NCBI RefSeq assembly: GCF_040881935.1
Contig: NZ_JBBECH010000017.1
Coordinates: 1 to 64,000, forward strand
Direction: 5' to 3'
Source: Saccharospirillum sp040881935
Lineage (GTDB): Bacteria; Pseudomonadota; Gammaproteobacteria; Pseudomonadales; Natronospirillaceae
DNA length: 64,000 nt
Below, piece after piece: positions 9,501-17,435 of this stretch. The translations under genes and the position numbers were made by a program. The first letter of the stretch is position 1, and each line of letters opens with the position of its first letter. The notes below the pieces were generated by a model, which saw only the letters and a list, made by a program, of their open reading frames with translations, was not told where the DNA came from and ran no database searches.

Positions 9501-11447
9501 TTTGGTAGCACCGAGACCGAGACACAGGTCGCCGACCGACTGGTGGTTGAAGCAGCATTGCCACGCTTTATGGCCTTTGGCGACCAGAGCACACTCGCGC
9601 TCGATGTTCACAATCTTTCCGGTACTGACCAGACATTGACGCTGGACGTGGCCATCGGCGGTGCCATAAGTGCCACAGAACCCGGTAACAGCCTGACGCT
9701 GAAAGACGGTGAAAAAACCACGCTGCGCATTCCGCTGGCTGCCGGATACGAGACCGGCACCGGCGACATTGCGGTACGCCTGAGCAATGGCGACGACCTA
9801 GACATTAACCGCAACTGGTCGCTCGGCGTACGCAGCGCCCACCCCTGGCAGACCCGTTACGAGCGTACCCGCATCGAACCCAACACTCTGTGGCAGCCAG
9901 AACCGCGCACGGATGACCTGATCGCCTCGACCGTTCAGGCCCAGTTGACGCTGTCGAACCGGCCCGCCATCGACTTCGCCGAACACTTGCGCTCGCTGCT
10001 TCATTATCCCTATGGCTGTCTGGAACAAACCATCAGCTCGACCTACCCCTGGCTGCTGATCGACCCGCAACTAGCGCAAGACCTGGGGCTGGTGCAGGCC
10101 CTGGAAAGCCGGTTCGATGAGCCCTATACCGAAGCCTTCCGTCGTACCCAAATTGAAACCGGCCTGGCCCGTGTTCTGGCCAAGCAGAAGGAGTCCGGGT
10201 TCTTTGGCTATTGGGATTCGGGGTCTGTGGAGTCGCACTGGGGCACCGTTTATGCGGCCGATCTGCTGGTCGATGCGCGCCAGCAAGGCATACCGGTCGA
10301 CAATAACCGGCTGGACCGGGCGTTGATCGTTCTGCAAGGTCAGTTACGCGGCTCGCTAGGGGTTGTCGGCTGGAGTGACGACCCGGCTTACCAGCAATTT
10401 GCCGTGCGTGCCTATGCCGCCCTGGTGCTGTCAAAAGCGGGCATCGGCTCGCTGAGCGACCTGCGCCGTCTCCATGACCAGGCATTGGAGCGCGACTATG
10501 ACCAGTCCGGCTTGGGCTGGATGCAACTGGCCGTCGCCCTGCAAGCCGAGGGGGATACCCAACGCGCGGCCGTCGCCGCCGAGAAAGGCATTACCGTTGA
10601 ACGCGGCCGTCATCGCTATTACAGCGACTACGGCAGCCCGCTGCGCGACGCCGCCCTGTCGCTCGCGCTCGCCCTTGAGCACGACTTCGACGCCGGTGAT
10701 TTGTGGCAACGGGTACCCGACCTGCTGCGAGAAAAGCAGTGGTTCAGCACCCAGGAACGCATTGCCCTGGCCGGGCTGGCCCTGCAATTCTCGGCCAGCC
10801 CGGAACCCTGGCAGGCCACCCTGAAGCTCGATGCACTGGATCAGCATCTCGACCGGAAAGGCGCCTTCAATACCCTGATTGATGGCGAACAGTTAGCCAG
10901 CCTGCGCGGCATTGAAGCCGGTAACGAAGCGATTTTCGCCAGTCTGGTCTACAGCGGTGCGCCGCTCGAAGCGCCCGAGCCCTATGCGCAGACATTGCGA
11001 ATAGAGCGCGACACCTTCGGTATTCAGGGTGAACCGCTCGACATTACCGAGCCGCTGACCACCGGCGATCTGGTGATCGTACGGCTGTCGGTCACCAGCG
11101 AGGCCCGGGTACCGGAGGCCTTACTGGTTGACCTGCTGCCAGCAGGGCTGGAGATTGAAAACCAGAACCTGGCCAATGCCAGCGTCAATCTCGACGACGT
11201 TCGCATCGAGGGTGATTCCGTCGGTGAGTATTTCCGCAACCGCATTGCCTACGAAGAGGTCCGCGATGACCGTTATGTCGCCGCGCTCGACGTGAACGAA
11301 TGGCAGGGCCAGGTGCTGTATTACCTGGCGCGCGCGGTTACGCCGGGTGACTACGCCATTCCCGGTGCCTATGTGGAAGACATGTACCGGCCGGATATCC
11401 AGAGCCTGGGTCGCTCACCCGGACGCCTGGTAGTTCTGCCACGCTGA
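6576..11447 (+). CDS. Bacterial alpha-2-macroglobulin (periplasmic protease trap)
   Basis: Very large protein (1623 aa) of the bacterial alpha-2-macroglobulin family (YfhM type), thought to trap foreign proteases in the periplasm. A signal peptide is visible (hydrophobic LLWLLALAFSQPALA, cleavage before EFYVS). There is no lipobox, unlike E. coli YfhM. The thioester motif GCLEQ is present with Cys1148 and Gln1151, so covalent trapping should be possible. The middle carries MG-type beta domains (LYRPGEEVHINML). Start 6576 gives the signal peptide; the open frame runs back to 6456. Its stop overlaps the pbpC start. Confidence 0.93.
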   Translation: MKGSVVSRWSGAALLWLLALAFSQPALAEFYVSTVFESQYEGAPALTLRFTDALDPQSELEAYVSVQPAPADGSYWISNDGGVSWTLPFVEPSTSYQIRITGTPRSLSDERLTTEPVIADAAVNGRSDQWRITTRPMVASASFASQGEFLVGDIQNGLPVTVVNQSEVELDVFRVRDDRLEAFLAYTFYSGRTYYSTLNELNAYADLEHTARYPVDPRRNTRTSVNLNLDPVLNDHDSGFFVAVLRQPGDYDYQFDTRFFTLSDIGLHARLYGSEILVQLNAIGSGEPLEDVELTYYWHEQNRSGYTQVARTDEQGQHRLKTNDRPRLIVARQGNQTSYVRLDRAALDLSAYSNVTKRHRDQQSFLYGPRDLYRPGEEVHINMLRRDYDGQPIANPSLEAHLYDARGRKMEETVWRAGPSGLYQHSLTLPDDAATGTWQWIVEPDRAVQREIYSFQVETFLPERMTLSFFPGSTNRMPRLTELPAGIPVQGDYLYGAPAAGNEVDALATVRPTTRVFENWPDLTVGDARQALDNDTLSLTATTLDDTGAGLLTLPDAWSNVDVPLAFNIAGSLYETGGRPVTRNQQLVLMPPFETLVGIEPLFQGRPAANADVGFKVFALAKDGEAIDGEVKVQLFRDHREYYWWFDDDSGWSWQYDANRYVTESRTITVTEDGAEIQMPVQWGDYELHVTHADGARSVHYFRTQYSGYSDAASSVVRPDQIPLTLDQDAYQPGEMATLRLVAPAKGRALINVESQAGVLYSTHQDIDAGESEITLPTDTHWNRHDLYVSVMILTPADQVTEVAPKRTLGLVHLPMQRPDREFEVTVGAPDRIEPNRPITAQLSVENAEDFADQRLYATVALVDMGVLNITRYQRPQPEQFFFSPRRFEAQYQDVYHRIINNLGLDMVRQRFGGGFAESDDALSRGGEEPKSDVRILSYLSEPVEFVDGKAEVSFDLPDFNGRLKWMVVAWGNRSFGSTETETQVADRLVVEAALPRFMAFGDQSTLALDVHNLSGTDQTLTLDVAIGGAISATEPGNSLTLKDGEKTTLRIPLAAGYETGTGDIAVRLSNGDDLDINRNWSLGVRSAHPWQTRYERTRIEPNTLWQPEPRTDDLIASTVQAQLTLSNRPAIDFAEHLRSLLHYPYGCLEQTISSTYPWLLIDPQLAQDLGLVQALESRFDEPYTEAFRRTQIETGLARVLAKQKESGFFGYWDSGSVESHWGTVYAADLLVDARQQGIPVDNNRLDRALIVLQGQLRGSLGVVGWSDDPAYQQFAVRAYAALVLSKAGIGSLSDLRRLHDQALERDYDQSGLGWMQLAVALQAEGDTQRAAVAAEKGITVERGRHRYYSDYGSPLRDAALSLALALEHDFDAGDLWQRVPDLLREKQWFSTQERIALAGLALQFSASPEPWQATLKLDALDQHLDRKGAFNTLIDGEQLASLRGIEAGNEAIFASLVYSGAPLEAPEPYAQTLRIERDTFGIQGEPLDITEPLTTGDLVIVRLSVTSEARVPEALLVDLLPAGLEIENQNLANASVNLDDVRIEGDSVGEYFRNRIAYEEVRDDRYVAALDVNEWQGQVLYYLARAVTPGDYAIPGAYVEDMYRPDIQSLGRSPGRLVVLPR

Positions 11448-13774
11448 TGAACTGGCTGGCCCGGCTCCGGCAGCGCCGATGGCTCGTCGTACTGGCGAGC
11501 CCTGTCGTGCTGCTGGGGCTGCTCTTTGGGTTGCTGGTGGTGATTGATCGCCTGGCCCCGGTGGATCTGACAACCCGGCCCGGCAGTCAGGTCGTCACCA
11601 CCGCCGATGACCAACTACTGCGAGCCTTTGCCGATGCCCAGGGCGTCTGGCGTTACCCGATCACACTGGCGGAGGTGTCGCCCTACTATCTGGAAGCCCT
11701 GATGGGCTACGAGGACCGGTTCTTCTACCGTCACCCTGGCGTTAACCCGTTTGCGCTGATCCGCGCTGCCGGTCAGGCGGTTTGGTATGGCGAGGTGGTC
11801 TCCGGCGGTTCAACGCTGACCATGCAGGTCGCCCGACTACGCTACGCGGAACCCAGAACGCTAACCGGCAAGCTGAAAGAGATGATCCGCGCCCTGCAGC
11901 TCGACTGGCATTACAGCAAGGCCGAAATTCTTACCTATTACCTGAATCACGCGCCGTTCGGCGGCACCCTGGAAGGCGTCCAGGCGGCATCGCTGTCGTA
12001 TCTCGGGTATCCCGCCCGGGATCTGACCCGGGCTCAGGCGGCTTTGCTTGCGGTATTGCCCCAGGCACCCAGCCGATACCGGCCAGACCGCCACCCGGAG
12101 CGCGCCGAAGCGGCCCGCAACAAACTGATGCAACGCCTGGCAGACCAGGGAGTCTGGTCAGCCGAGATGGTGGCCGATGCCCGGGAAGAGCGCGTTATCG
12201 CTGTGCCGATTCAGCGTTACCAGACCGCCCCCTTGCTGGCGCGCCGTCTGGTCGACGCCGCCGCAGCGGACGCCACGCCGGAACGAACCCATCGCACCGC
12301 CCTGAACCTCGACTGGCAACGCCAGGTCGAAGCGCTGGTGCCGGCTTATGTTCAAGCTATTGATCGTCAGGTTTCGGCGGCCGTAATGATCATGGACAAC
12401 CGCACCGGCCTGGTTCGCACCTACGTAGGTTCGGCTGATTTCAACGATCCGGAGCGGGCCGCCCATGTCGATATGATCACCGCGATTCGCTCTCCCGGTT
12501 CGACGCTGAAGCCCTTTATTTACGGCCAGGCGCTGGACCTGGGGCTGGTGCACAGCGCCAGCTTATTGCTCGATGTGCCATTGCGGTTTGGCGATTACCG
12601 GCCGGTGAACTTTACCGGCGGTTTCAGCGGCCCGGTCAGCCTGGCCAGTGCCCTGCAACAGAGCCTGAACCTGCCGGCGGTGCAGGTGCTGGAGCAGATT
12701 GGCCCGGCGCGTTTTTACCTGGCCCTGCAACAGGCCGGTGGCGAACTCCAGCTGCCTGCCAACACACGCCCGAGTCTGGCGGTAGCGCTGGGGGGCGTAG
12801 GCACTTCTCTGGAAAGTCTGGTGCGGTTGTATTCGGCCCTTGGGCGCGATGGCCAGACCATCAAACCGCGCCTGACACCCGATGAACCCCGTATTCAAAG
12901 CCCACTGATGTCAGCCGGTGCTGCCTGGATCATCCGCCGCACTCTGTTGGATGCCGACAACGCCTTGCCCGGGCTGGCGGTTAAAACAGGCACCAGCTAT
13001 GGCAATCGTGACAGCTGGGCGCTGGCAGTCAGCCAGCATCACACGATGGGGGTCTGGGTGGGGCAGCCGGACGGCTCGGCACTGCCCAGTCACTTCGGCC
13101 GTCAGACCGCCGTGCCGTTACTGGTGCAAATCGCCGCCATGGGGGGCGACAACCCGGCGCTGCCCGCCCAACCCAACAGTGTGACCCGCGAAACAATCTG
13201 CTGGCCCAGCGGTCGACCTGAAACCGGGGCCTTGTGTGATGAGCCCCGAGAAGCCTGGGTGTTGGACGGCACCTTTCCCGCCACCTGGATGCAGAGCCGC
13301 GATGCCAGTCTGAGCTTCAATCGGCCGATCACACCCCTGAACCTCAACCCTGAATCGGGTCTGCAAGTGCCACTCGGCTGCGACTTGCCTGCCACCCGGA
13401 CTCAGATCGCCCTCTGGCCCGCGCCAGTGCAAGGCTGGCTAAAGGCCGACTGGCGCAGCCGCGAACGACTGCCCGGTATCGACCCACGCTGCCCGCCCCA
13501 ACTGGTCCCGGCCGCCCGGCAACCCCTGGCTTTAAAAGGCGCTTCAGACGGCACCCGCCTGCTGGTCGACCCGGGCCAGGCCATCGCACTCGAACTCTGG
13601 GCCGAGGGCGGCCAACCTCCGTTTCACTGGTACTTGAACGGCGAACAACTAACAACTCAGGAACCCGAGTTGGACCTGGCCCTTGAACCGCTGCACCGCT
13701 ATCAGATCGTTCTGGTTGACCAAAGCGGCCAGAGCGACCGGATTCAGATACAGGTGCGGGTGCGGGTGCGGTAA
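11447..13774 (+). CDS. pbpC: Penicillin-binding protein 1C
   Basis: Bifunctional peptidoglycan glycosyltransferase/transpeptidase-type protein (775 aa). An N-terminal membrane anchor (about residues 12-30) is followed by the glycosyltransferase domain (EDRFFYRHPGVNP, GGSTLTMQVARL). The transpeptidase motifs are SPGSTLKPF (SxxK), QSLNLP (SxN) and KTGTSYGNRD (KTG). The C-terminal PBP1C extension has beta-rich sequence ending QVRVRVR, encoded by a short GTGCGG tandem repeat. ATG 11447 shares one base with the upstream TGA, so it is translationally coupled to the macroglobulin, as in many proteobacteria. Confidence 0.96.
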   Translation: MNWLARLRQRRWLVVLASPVVLLGLLFGLLVVIDRLAPVDLTTRPGSQVVTTADDQLLRAFADAQGVWRYPITLAEVSPYYLEALMGYEDRFFYRHPGVNPFALIRAAGQAVWYGEVVSGGSTLTMQVARLRYAEPRTLTGKLKEMIRALQLDWHYSKAEILTYYLNHAPFGGTLEGVQAASLSYLGYPARDLTRAQAALLAVLPQAPSRYRPDRHPERAEAARNKLMQRLADQGVWSAEMVADAREERVIAVPIQRYQTAPLLARRLVDAAAADATPERTHRTALNLDWQRQVEALVPAYVQAIDRQVSAAVMIMDNRTGLVRTYVGSADFNDPERAAHVDMITAIRSPGSTLKPFIYGQALDLGLVHSASLLLDVPLRFGDYRPVNFTGGFSGPVSLASALQQSLNLPAVQVLEQIGPARFYLALQQAGGELQLPANTRPSLAVALGGVGTSLESLVRLYSALGRDGQTIKPRLTPDEPRIQSPLMSAGAAWIIRRTLLDADNALPGLAVKTGTSYGNRDSWALAVSQHHTMGVWVGQPDGSALPSHFGRQTAVPLLVQIAAMGGDNPALPAQPNSVTRETICWPSGRPETGALCDEPREAWVLDGTFPATWMQSRDASLSFNRPITPLNLNPESGLQVPLGCDLPATRTQIALWPAPVQGWLKADWRSRERLPGIDPRCPPQLVPAARQPLALKGASDGTRLLVDPGQAIALELWAEGGQPPFHWYLNGEQLTTQEPELDLALEPLHRYQIVLVDQSGQSDRIQIQVRVRVR

Positions 13775-13797
13775 TAGTGGTGCTACACAATCCAGTT

Positions 13798-13823
13798 CTC
13801 TCTCTACCCTTGGGGGGAGAGAG
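13798..13823. repeat. CTCTCT/AGAGAG hairpin between convergent genes
   Basis: CTCTCT and AGAGAG arms with additional CCC/GGG pairing form a hairpin in the 115-bp gap between pbpC and the convergent selD fusion gene. No T tract follows, so it is a weak terminator at best. A related pyrimidine/purine hairpin occurs inside hsdM near 59950. Confidence 0.4.
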
Positions 13824-13889
13824 CTAGAGATAGGGGGACGGCGTAGCCGTGACGGCTGTGGTTTTCGATTGAAGCATAGAGCTCATAGG

Positions 13890-16052
13890 CTAGCCTACAA
13901 CCACTTTCTTATCCGAGCGCCGGGCAATGTGCCCAACAGCCCGGGCATCCGGTAACTGGCTCAGGAGGCTATCGGCCTGATTCGGAGGCAGGGCGACCAG
14001 CAGCCCACCTGAGGTTTGGGGGTCAATTAGCAGGGCGATATCAGTCTCGCTGACGGATTCCAGGCCGCTGCATTCCAGGGTGTAGGGCAGTAACTGGGGG
14101 TGCAGACTGGAGCGATAGCCGCGCTCAAGCAAGTCCCGGGCGCCGGTCAAGGCGGGGATGGCGTTGAGGGTGAGGTAGGCTGATAGATCCTCAGTGCCGA
14201 CCATCTCCAGCAGGTGGCCGAGCAGGCCGAAGCCGGTCACGTCGGTGACGGCGTGGGGATTCAGGTTGCGCAGTGCCTCCCAGGCTGTTTTCTGGCTGAT
14301 CAGCATGCTGTTCCAGGCGGCGGTAATGGCCTCGGCCGGTGCCCGGGCCTCGGCATCGGCGGCCCAGATCACACCGGTTCCGAGTGCCTTGGTGAGGATC
14401 AGCACATCACCGGGTTGGGCACCGGCTTTGCGCCAGGCCCGAGCCGGGTCGACTTCGCCATTGGCGACCACGGCGACGTGGGTTTCCGCACCTTCGGTGC
14501 TGTGACCACCGGCGAGCGCTACTTGCTGGTCGCTCAGGGCTCGGTGGATGCCCTGCATCAGCCGCCGGAAATCTGCCTTGTGCAGGCGCGGGTGGGCGTG
14601 CGCCAGATTGATCCAGACCTGGGCCGAGACCGGCTGCGCACCCATGGCATAGAGGTCACTCAGGGCGTGATTGACGCAGACCTGGCCGAAGCGATACAGG
14701 TCGTCACTGAAGCTGCGAAAACCATCGAGACTCTGTACCTGAGCCAGGCCCGGTGTGGGTTGCCAGAGGCTGGCGTCTTCGGCGGTGTCGAGTGCCGGGG
14801 TCAGGCCCGGCCGGTCGCTGCGGGGCAGGGTGCTGAGCGTATCATGCAGTATGGCCGGGCCGAGCTTGCTGCCACAGCCGGCGCAGTGCATATCGGCGGC
14901 CTCGCCGGGCATGGCCGCCATCATGACCGGGGCACCGAGGGTCTGGAACTTGTCCATGAAGGCTCGGTCGATGCGGTCTTTCCAGCGCCAGACCCACTGG
15001 CCACTGGCGACAAAGAGGCCCCGGTGACCCACGGCCCGTCGATCACCCAGTGACAAAAGCGACAAAAACCGCCGTTGCAGCCGAACCGGCTTCATAGGCT
15101 GACTGGCAAAGGCACGCCTGAGGTTTTCGTACAGAAACGGTGCCTGCCTGACGGCGTAAACACCGGCTTTAGGGCGTGGGTCGAACACCATGCTGGCAAC
15201 GTCACCGGCGGCGAAAACATCCGGTTGAGAGGTGCTTTGCAAAAACCGGTTCACCGCGATAAACCCGCCCGGAGTGATGTCCAGCCCGCTCCTGGCCAGA
15301 AAGTCCGGCCCGGCAGCCCCGGTGCACCAGACGGTCTGGTCGAGCGACAGGGCGTTGCCGTTGACCGCTACCAGCCCGTCTTTTTTGACAGCGCTGACCA
15401 GGAAATTGGAATGACAATGCACGCTATGGCGTTGCAACGCCTGTTCTGCGGCCCGGATAGAACGCCAGGGGTAACCGCTGAGAATGGTGTCGCCGGGGTA
15501 AATCAGGTGCAGTTGAATGTCACTGTCCGGCCCGAGCCGGTGTGCCATAGCCAACACCAGTTCCACACCGCCAGCACCGGCACCGACCACGCCCCAGTGC
15601 TGGGTGTCGTCAGTGCGTTGCGGGTCACAGGTGTCTGACAAGTGCTGCCATTTGGCGTAAAACCGACTCACCGGCTTGACCCCAACCGCAAAGCTGCGCG
15701 CGCCGGGCAGACTCAGGTCGGGGGTGGACCCGGTGTCAAAGCAAACCTTATCGTAGGATAGCTCTGGCTGGTCTTGCACGAAGAGCGTTTTGGCCGCGGC
15801 ATTCAGCCCGGTGACCCGGCCCTGAATAAACCGAATACCGGCCCAGCGGCACAGGCGGTTCAAATCGATGTGTACTTCATCAACCTGATAATGCCCGGCG
15901 ACCAGGCCCGGCAGCATGCCGGAATAGGGCGTCAGGGTCGATTCCGAGACCAGGGTGACCCGCACCCCGGGAATGGGCTTCATCGCCAGTTGGCGAATCA
16001 GCAATGCATGCGCATGACCACCGCCGACCAGAACCAGGTCGCGGTCAAACAT
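13890..16052 (-). CDS. selD: FAD-dependent oxidoreductase - SelD (selenide, water dikinase) fusion
   Basis: Fusion of 720 aa. Residues 1-about 360 are a pyridine-nucleotide-disulphide/NDH-2-like oxidoreductase with an FAD-binding GGGHAHALL motif, a second dinucleotide motif GAGAGGVELVLA and the DVFAAGDVA signature. Residues about 390-720 are SelD, which makes selenophosphate from selenide and ATP. The active-site segment is GCGSK with Cys393 (not selenocysteine) and Lys396, followed by DDLYRFGQVCVNHALSDLYAMG and the C-terminal DPQTSGGLLVAL. Start 16052 gives MFDRDLVLVGGG. It overlaps mnmH by 8 bp, so the two form one operon. Confidence 0.94.
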   Translation of the reverse strand: MFDRDLVLVGGGHAHALLIRQLAMKPIPGVRVTLVSESTLTPYSGMLPGLVAGHYQVDEVHIDLNRLCRWAGIRFIQGRVTGLNAAAKTLFVQDQPELSYDKVCFDTGSTPDLSLPGARSFAVGVKPVSRFYAKWQHLSDTCDPQRTDDTQHWGVVGAGAGGVELVLAMAHRLGPDSDIQLHLIYPGDTILSGYPWRSIRAAEQALQRHSVHCHSNFLVSAVKKDGLVAVNGNALSLDQTVWCTGAAGPDFLARSGLDITPGGFIAVNRFLQSTSQPDVFAAGDVASMVFDPRPKAGVYAVRQAPFLYENLRRAFASQPMKPVRLQRRFLSLLSLGDRRAVGHRGLFVASGQWVWRWKDRIDRAFMDKFQTLGAPVMMAAMPGEAADMHCAGCGSKLGPAILHDTLSTLPRSDRPGLTPALDTAEDASLWQPTPGLAQVQSLDGFRSFSDDLYRFGQVCVNHALSDLYAMGAQPVSAQVWINLAHAHPRLHKADFRRLMQGIHRALSDQQVALAGGHSTEGAETHVAVVANGEVDPARAWRKAGAQPGDVLILTKALGTGVIWAADAEARAPAEAITAAWNSMLISQKTAWEALRNLNPHAVTDVTGFGLLGHLLEMVGTEDLSAYLTLNAIPALTGARDLLERGYRSSLHPQLLPYTLECSGLESVSETDIALLIDPQTSGGLLVALPPNQADSLLSQLPDARAVGHIARRSDKKVVVG

Positions 16053-17166
16053 ACTGGTGCTGGCCCAGCCAGTCGAGCACGGCAGCCCGGTCACCACGAA
16101 ACAGGGGCTGGGCATCGCGGCTGTTCAATTGATAGCGGTACATCGGGTCGTAATAATCCGTCAACAGGGTTTCTATGATGCGGTGAAAACCGCCCGGGTC
16201 GTCGTTGCCAGCCAACGCTTCAACAGCCTCCGGCACGGCCTGTTGCAACTGGTCGTGACGAAGGCCACCCAGACGTCTGCGGATGCGCTGCAAATTCTGG
16301 CTCACATAGTCGCCGAGCAAAGGCCAGGGACTCTCCGGATGCTGCTGTCGAAAATGCGCCAGCGCATGGTTCACGTAGTCATCCAGTAACCGTTCGACCC
16401 GCTCCTGCATTGGCGCCTCCAGCACGATAACGGACGCCGACTGCATCCGTTCATGCAGCTCGGGCACGACATGAATGCGACCAATCAAATGCGCCTCGTC
16501 TTCGACCAGAACCGGTGTGTCACCATGAATATCGAGGCGCGCCCAGTCGAGCGAGATCCGATTCTCCCAGTCAATCTGCGCCGGTTGCGGTGTAAAGGTG
16601 GCACCAAAGGCACTGCCCCGGTGGTTGGCCCGGCCCTCAAGGTCCAGACTGACGGGCCAGGCCTGTATCACCTCGGTCTTGCCACTGCCAGTCGGCCCTG
16701 CCAGCACCTGCAACTTGCAAGTCGCTAGGCGCTGATCGAACGCATCAATCAAAACCCGGCGCAGGGCCTTATAGCCACCACGCACTAGCGGGTAATGAAT
16801 ACCCGCTTCACGCATCCAGGCCTGAGTCGTATTGGAGCGCAACCCGCCCCGAAAACAGTAGAGATATCCATTGGGGTTCTGCCGGGCAAAACGAGACCAA
16901 GCCTCCATACGCGCGTCACGGATAGCCGGGGTGGCCAATTCCAGTCCAAGTTCAATCGCCGCCTCCTGACCCGCTTCCTTGTACCTGGTACCTATGGCTG
17001 CCCGCTGGCCATCATCCAGAATGGACACATTAACCGCGCCAGGAATAGCGCCCTGTTCAAATTCAACGGGCGCACGAACGTCCATCAATGGGGTCTGGTC
17101 AAGCAACAGATCAAGGCTGGCGTCAATATCGTCGCGGTGGGGGTGGTCGCGCACGGCGGACCTCAT
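16045..17166 (-). CDS. mnmH: tRNA 2-selenouridine synthase
   Basis: SelU/MnmH replaces sulphur with selenium at wobble 2-thiouridine of certain tRNAs, using selenophosphate. It has 373 aa from ATG 17166. The N-terminal rhodanese domain has MDVRAPVEFEQGAIPGA and the catalytic Cys in YCFRGGLRS. The C-terminal P-loop domain has GPTGSGKTEV. The frame is open to 17301 and the ribosome site at 17166 is weak, so a non-ATG start up to 50 residues upstream is possible. It is coupled to the SelD fusion. No selA or selB is seen here, so tRNA modification is the visible use of selenophosphate. Confidence 0.94.
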   Translation of the reverse strand: MRSAVRDHPHRDDIDASLDLLLDQTPLMDVRAPVEFEQGAIPGAVNVSILDDGQRAAIGTRYKEAGQEAAIELGLELATPAIRDARMEAWSRFARQNPNGYLYCFRGGLRSNTTQAWMREAGIHYPLVRGGYKALRRVLIDAFDQRLATCKLQVLAGPTGSGKTEVIQAWPVSLDLEGRANHRGSAFGATFTPQPAQIDWENRISLDWARLDIHGDTPVLVEDEAHLIGRIHVVPELHERMQSASVIVLEAPMQERVERLLDDYVNHALAHFRQQHPESPWPLLGDYVSQNLQRIRRRLGGLRHDQLQQAVPEAVEALAGNDDPGGFHRIIETLLTDYYDPMYRYQLNSRDAQPLFRGDRAAVLDWLGQHQYV

Positions 17167-17435
17167 GGCAAAAATGGCACGGGCGATTATGCGGTTCGGT
17201 ATCGCCTCAGGCAACCTGTGGTTCTGTGGCTCGGTTGACTTTCGTAGCTTGGTCTTCTTTTGTGGCACGAGCCCGTGCAGGCCACCGGGTGTAACCGTCA
17301 ACCACCGGGTGGGCCATCCCCATCGTTGTTTTATTTATAAATCAAGGCTTTAGCCTGATTACACTGGCCTTGAAATGGGCGCGGCTTTGGCTAATGATGC
17401 GTGCTTCCCGTTACGCTTCACCGAGTCATCGTCTT

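Noticed and set aside
14214..15053. Plus-strand frame of 279 aa opposite selD
   Set aside because: It overlaps the conserved SelD catalytic domain on the other strand and has no recognisable domain.
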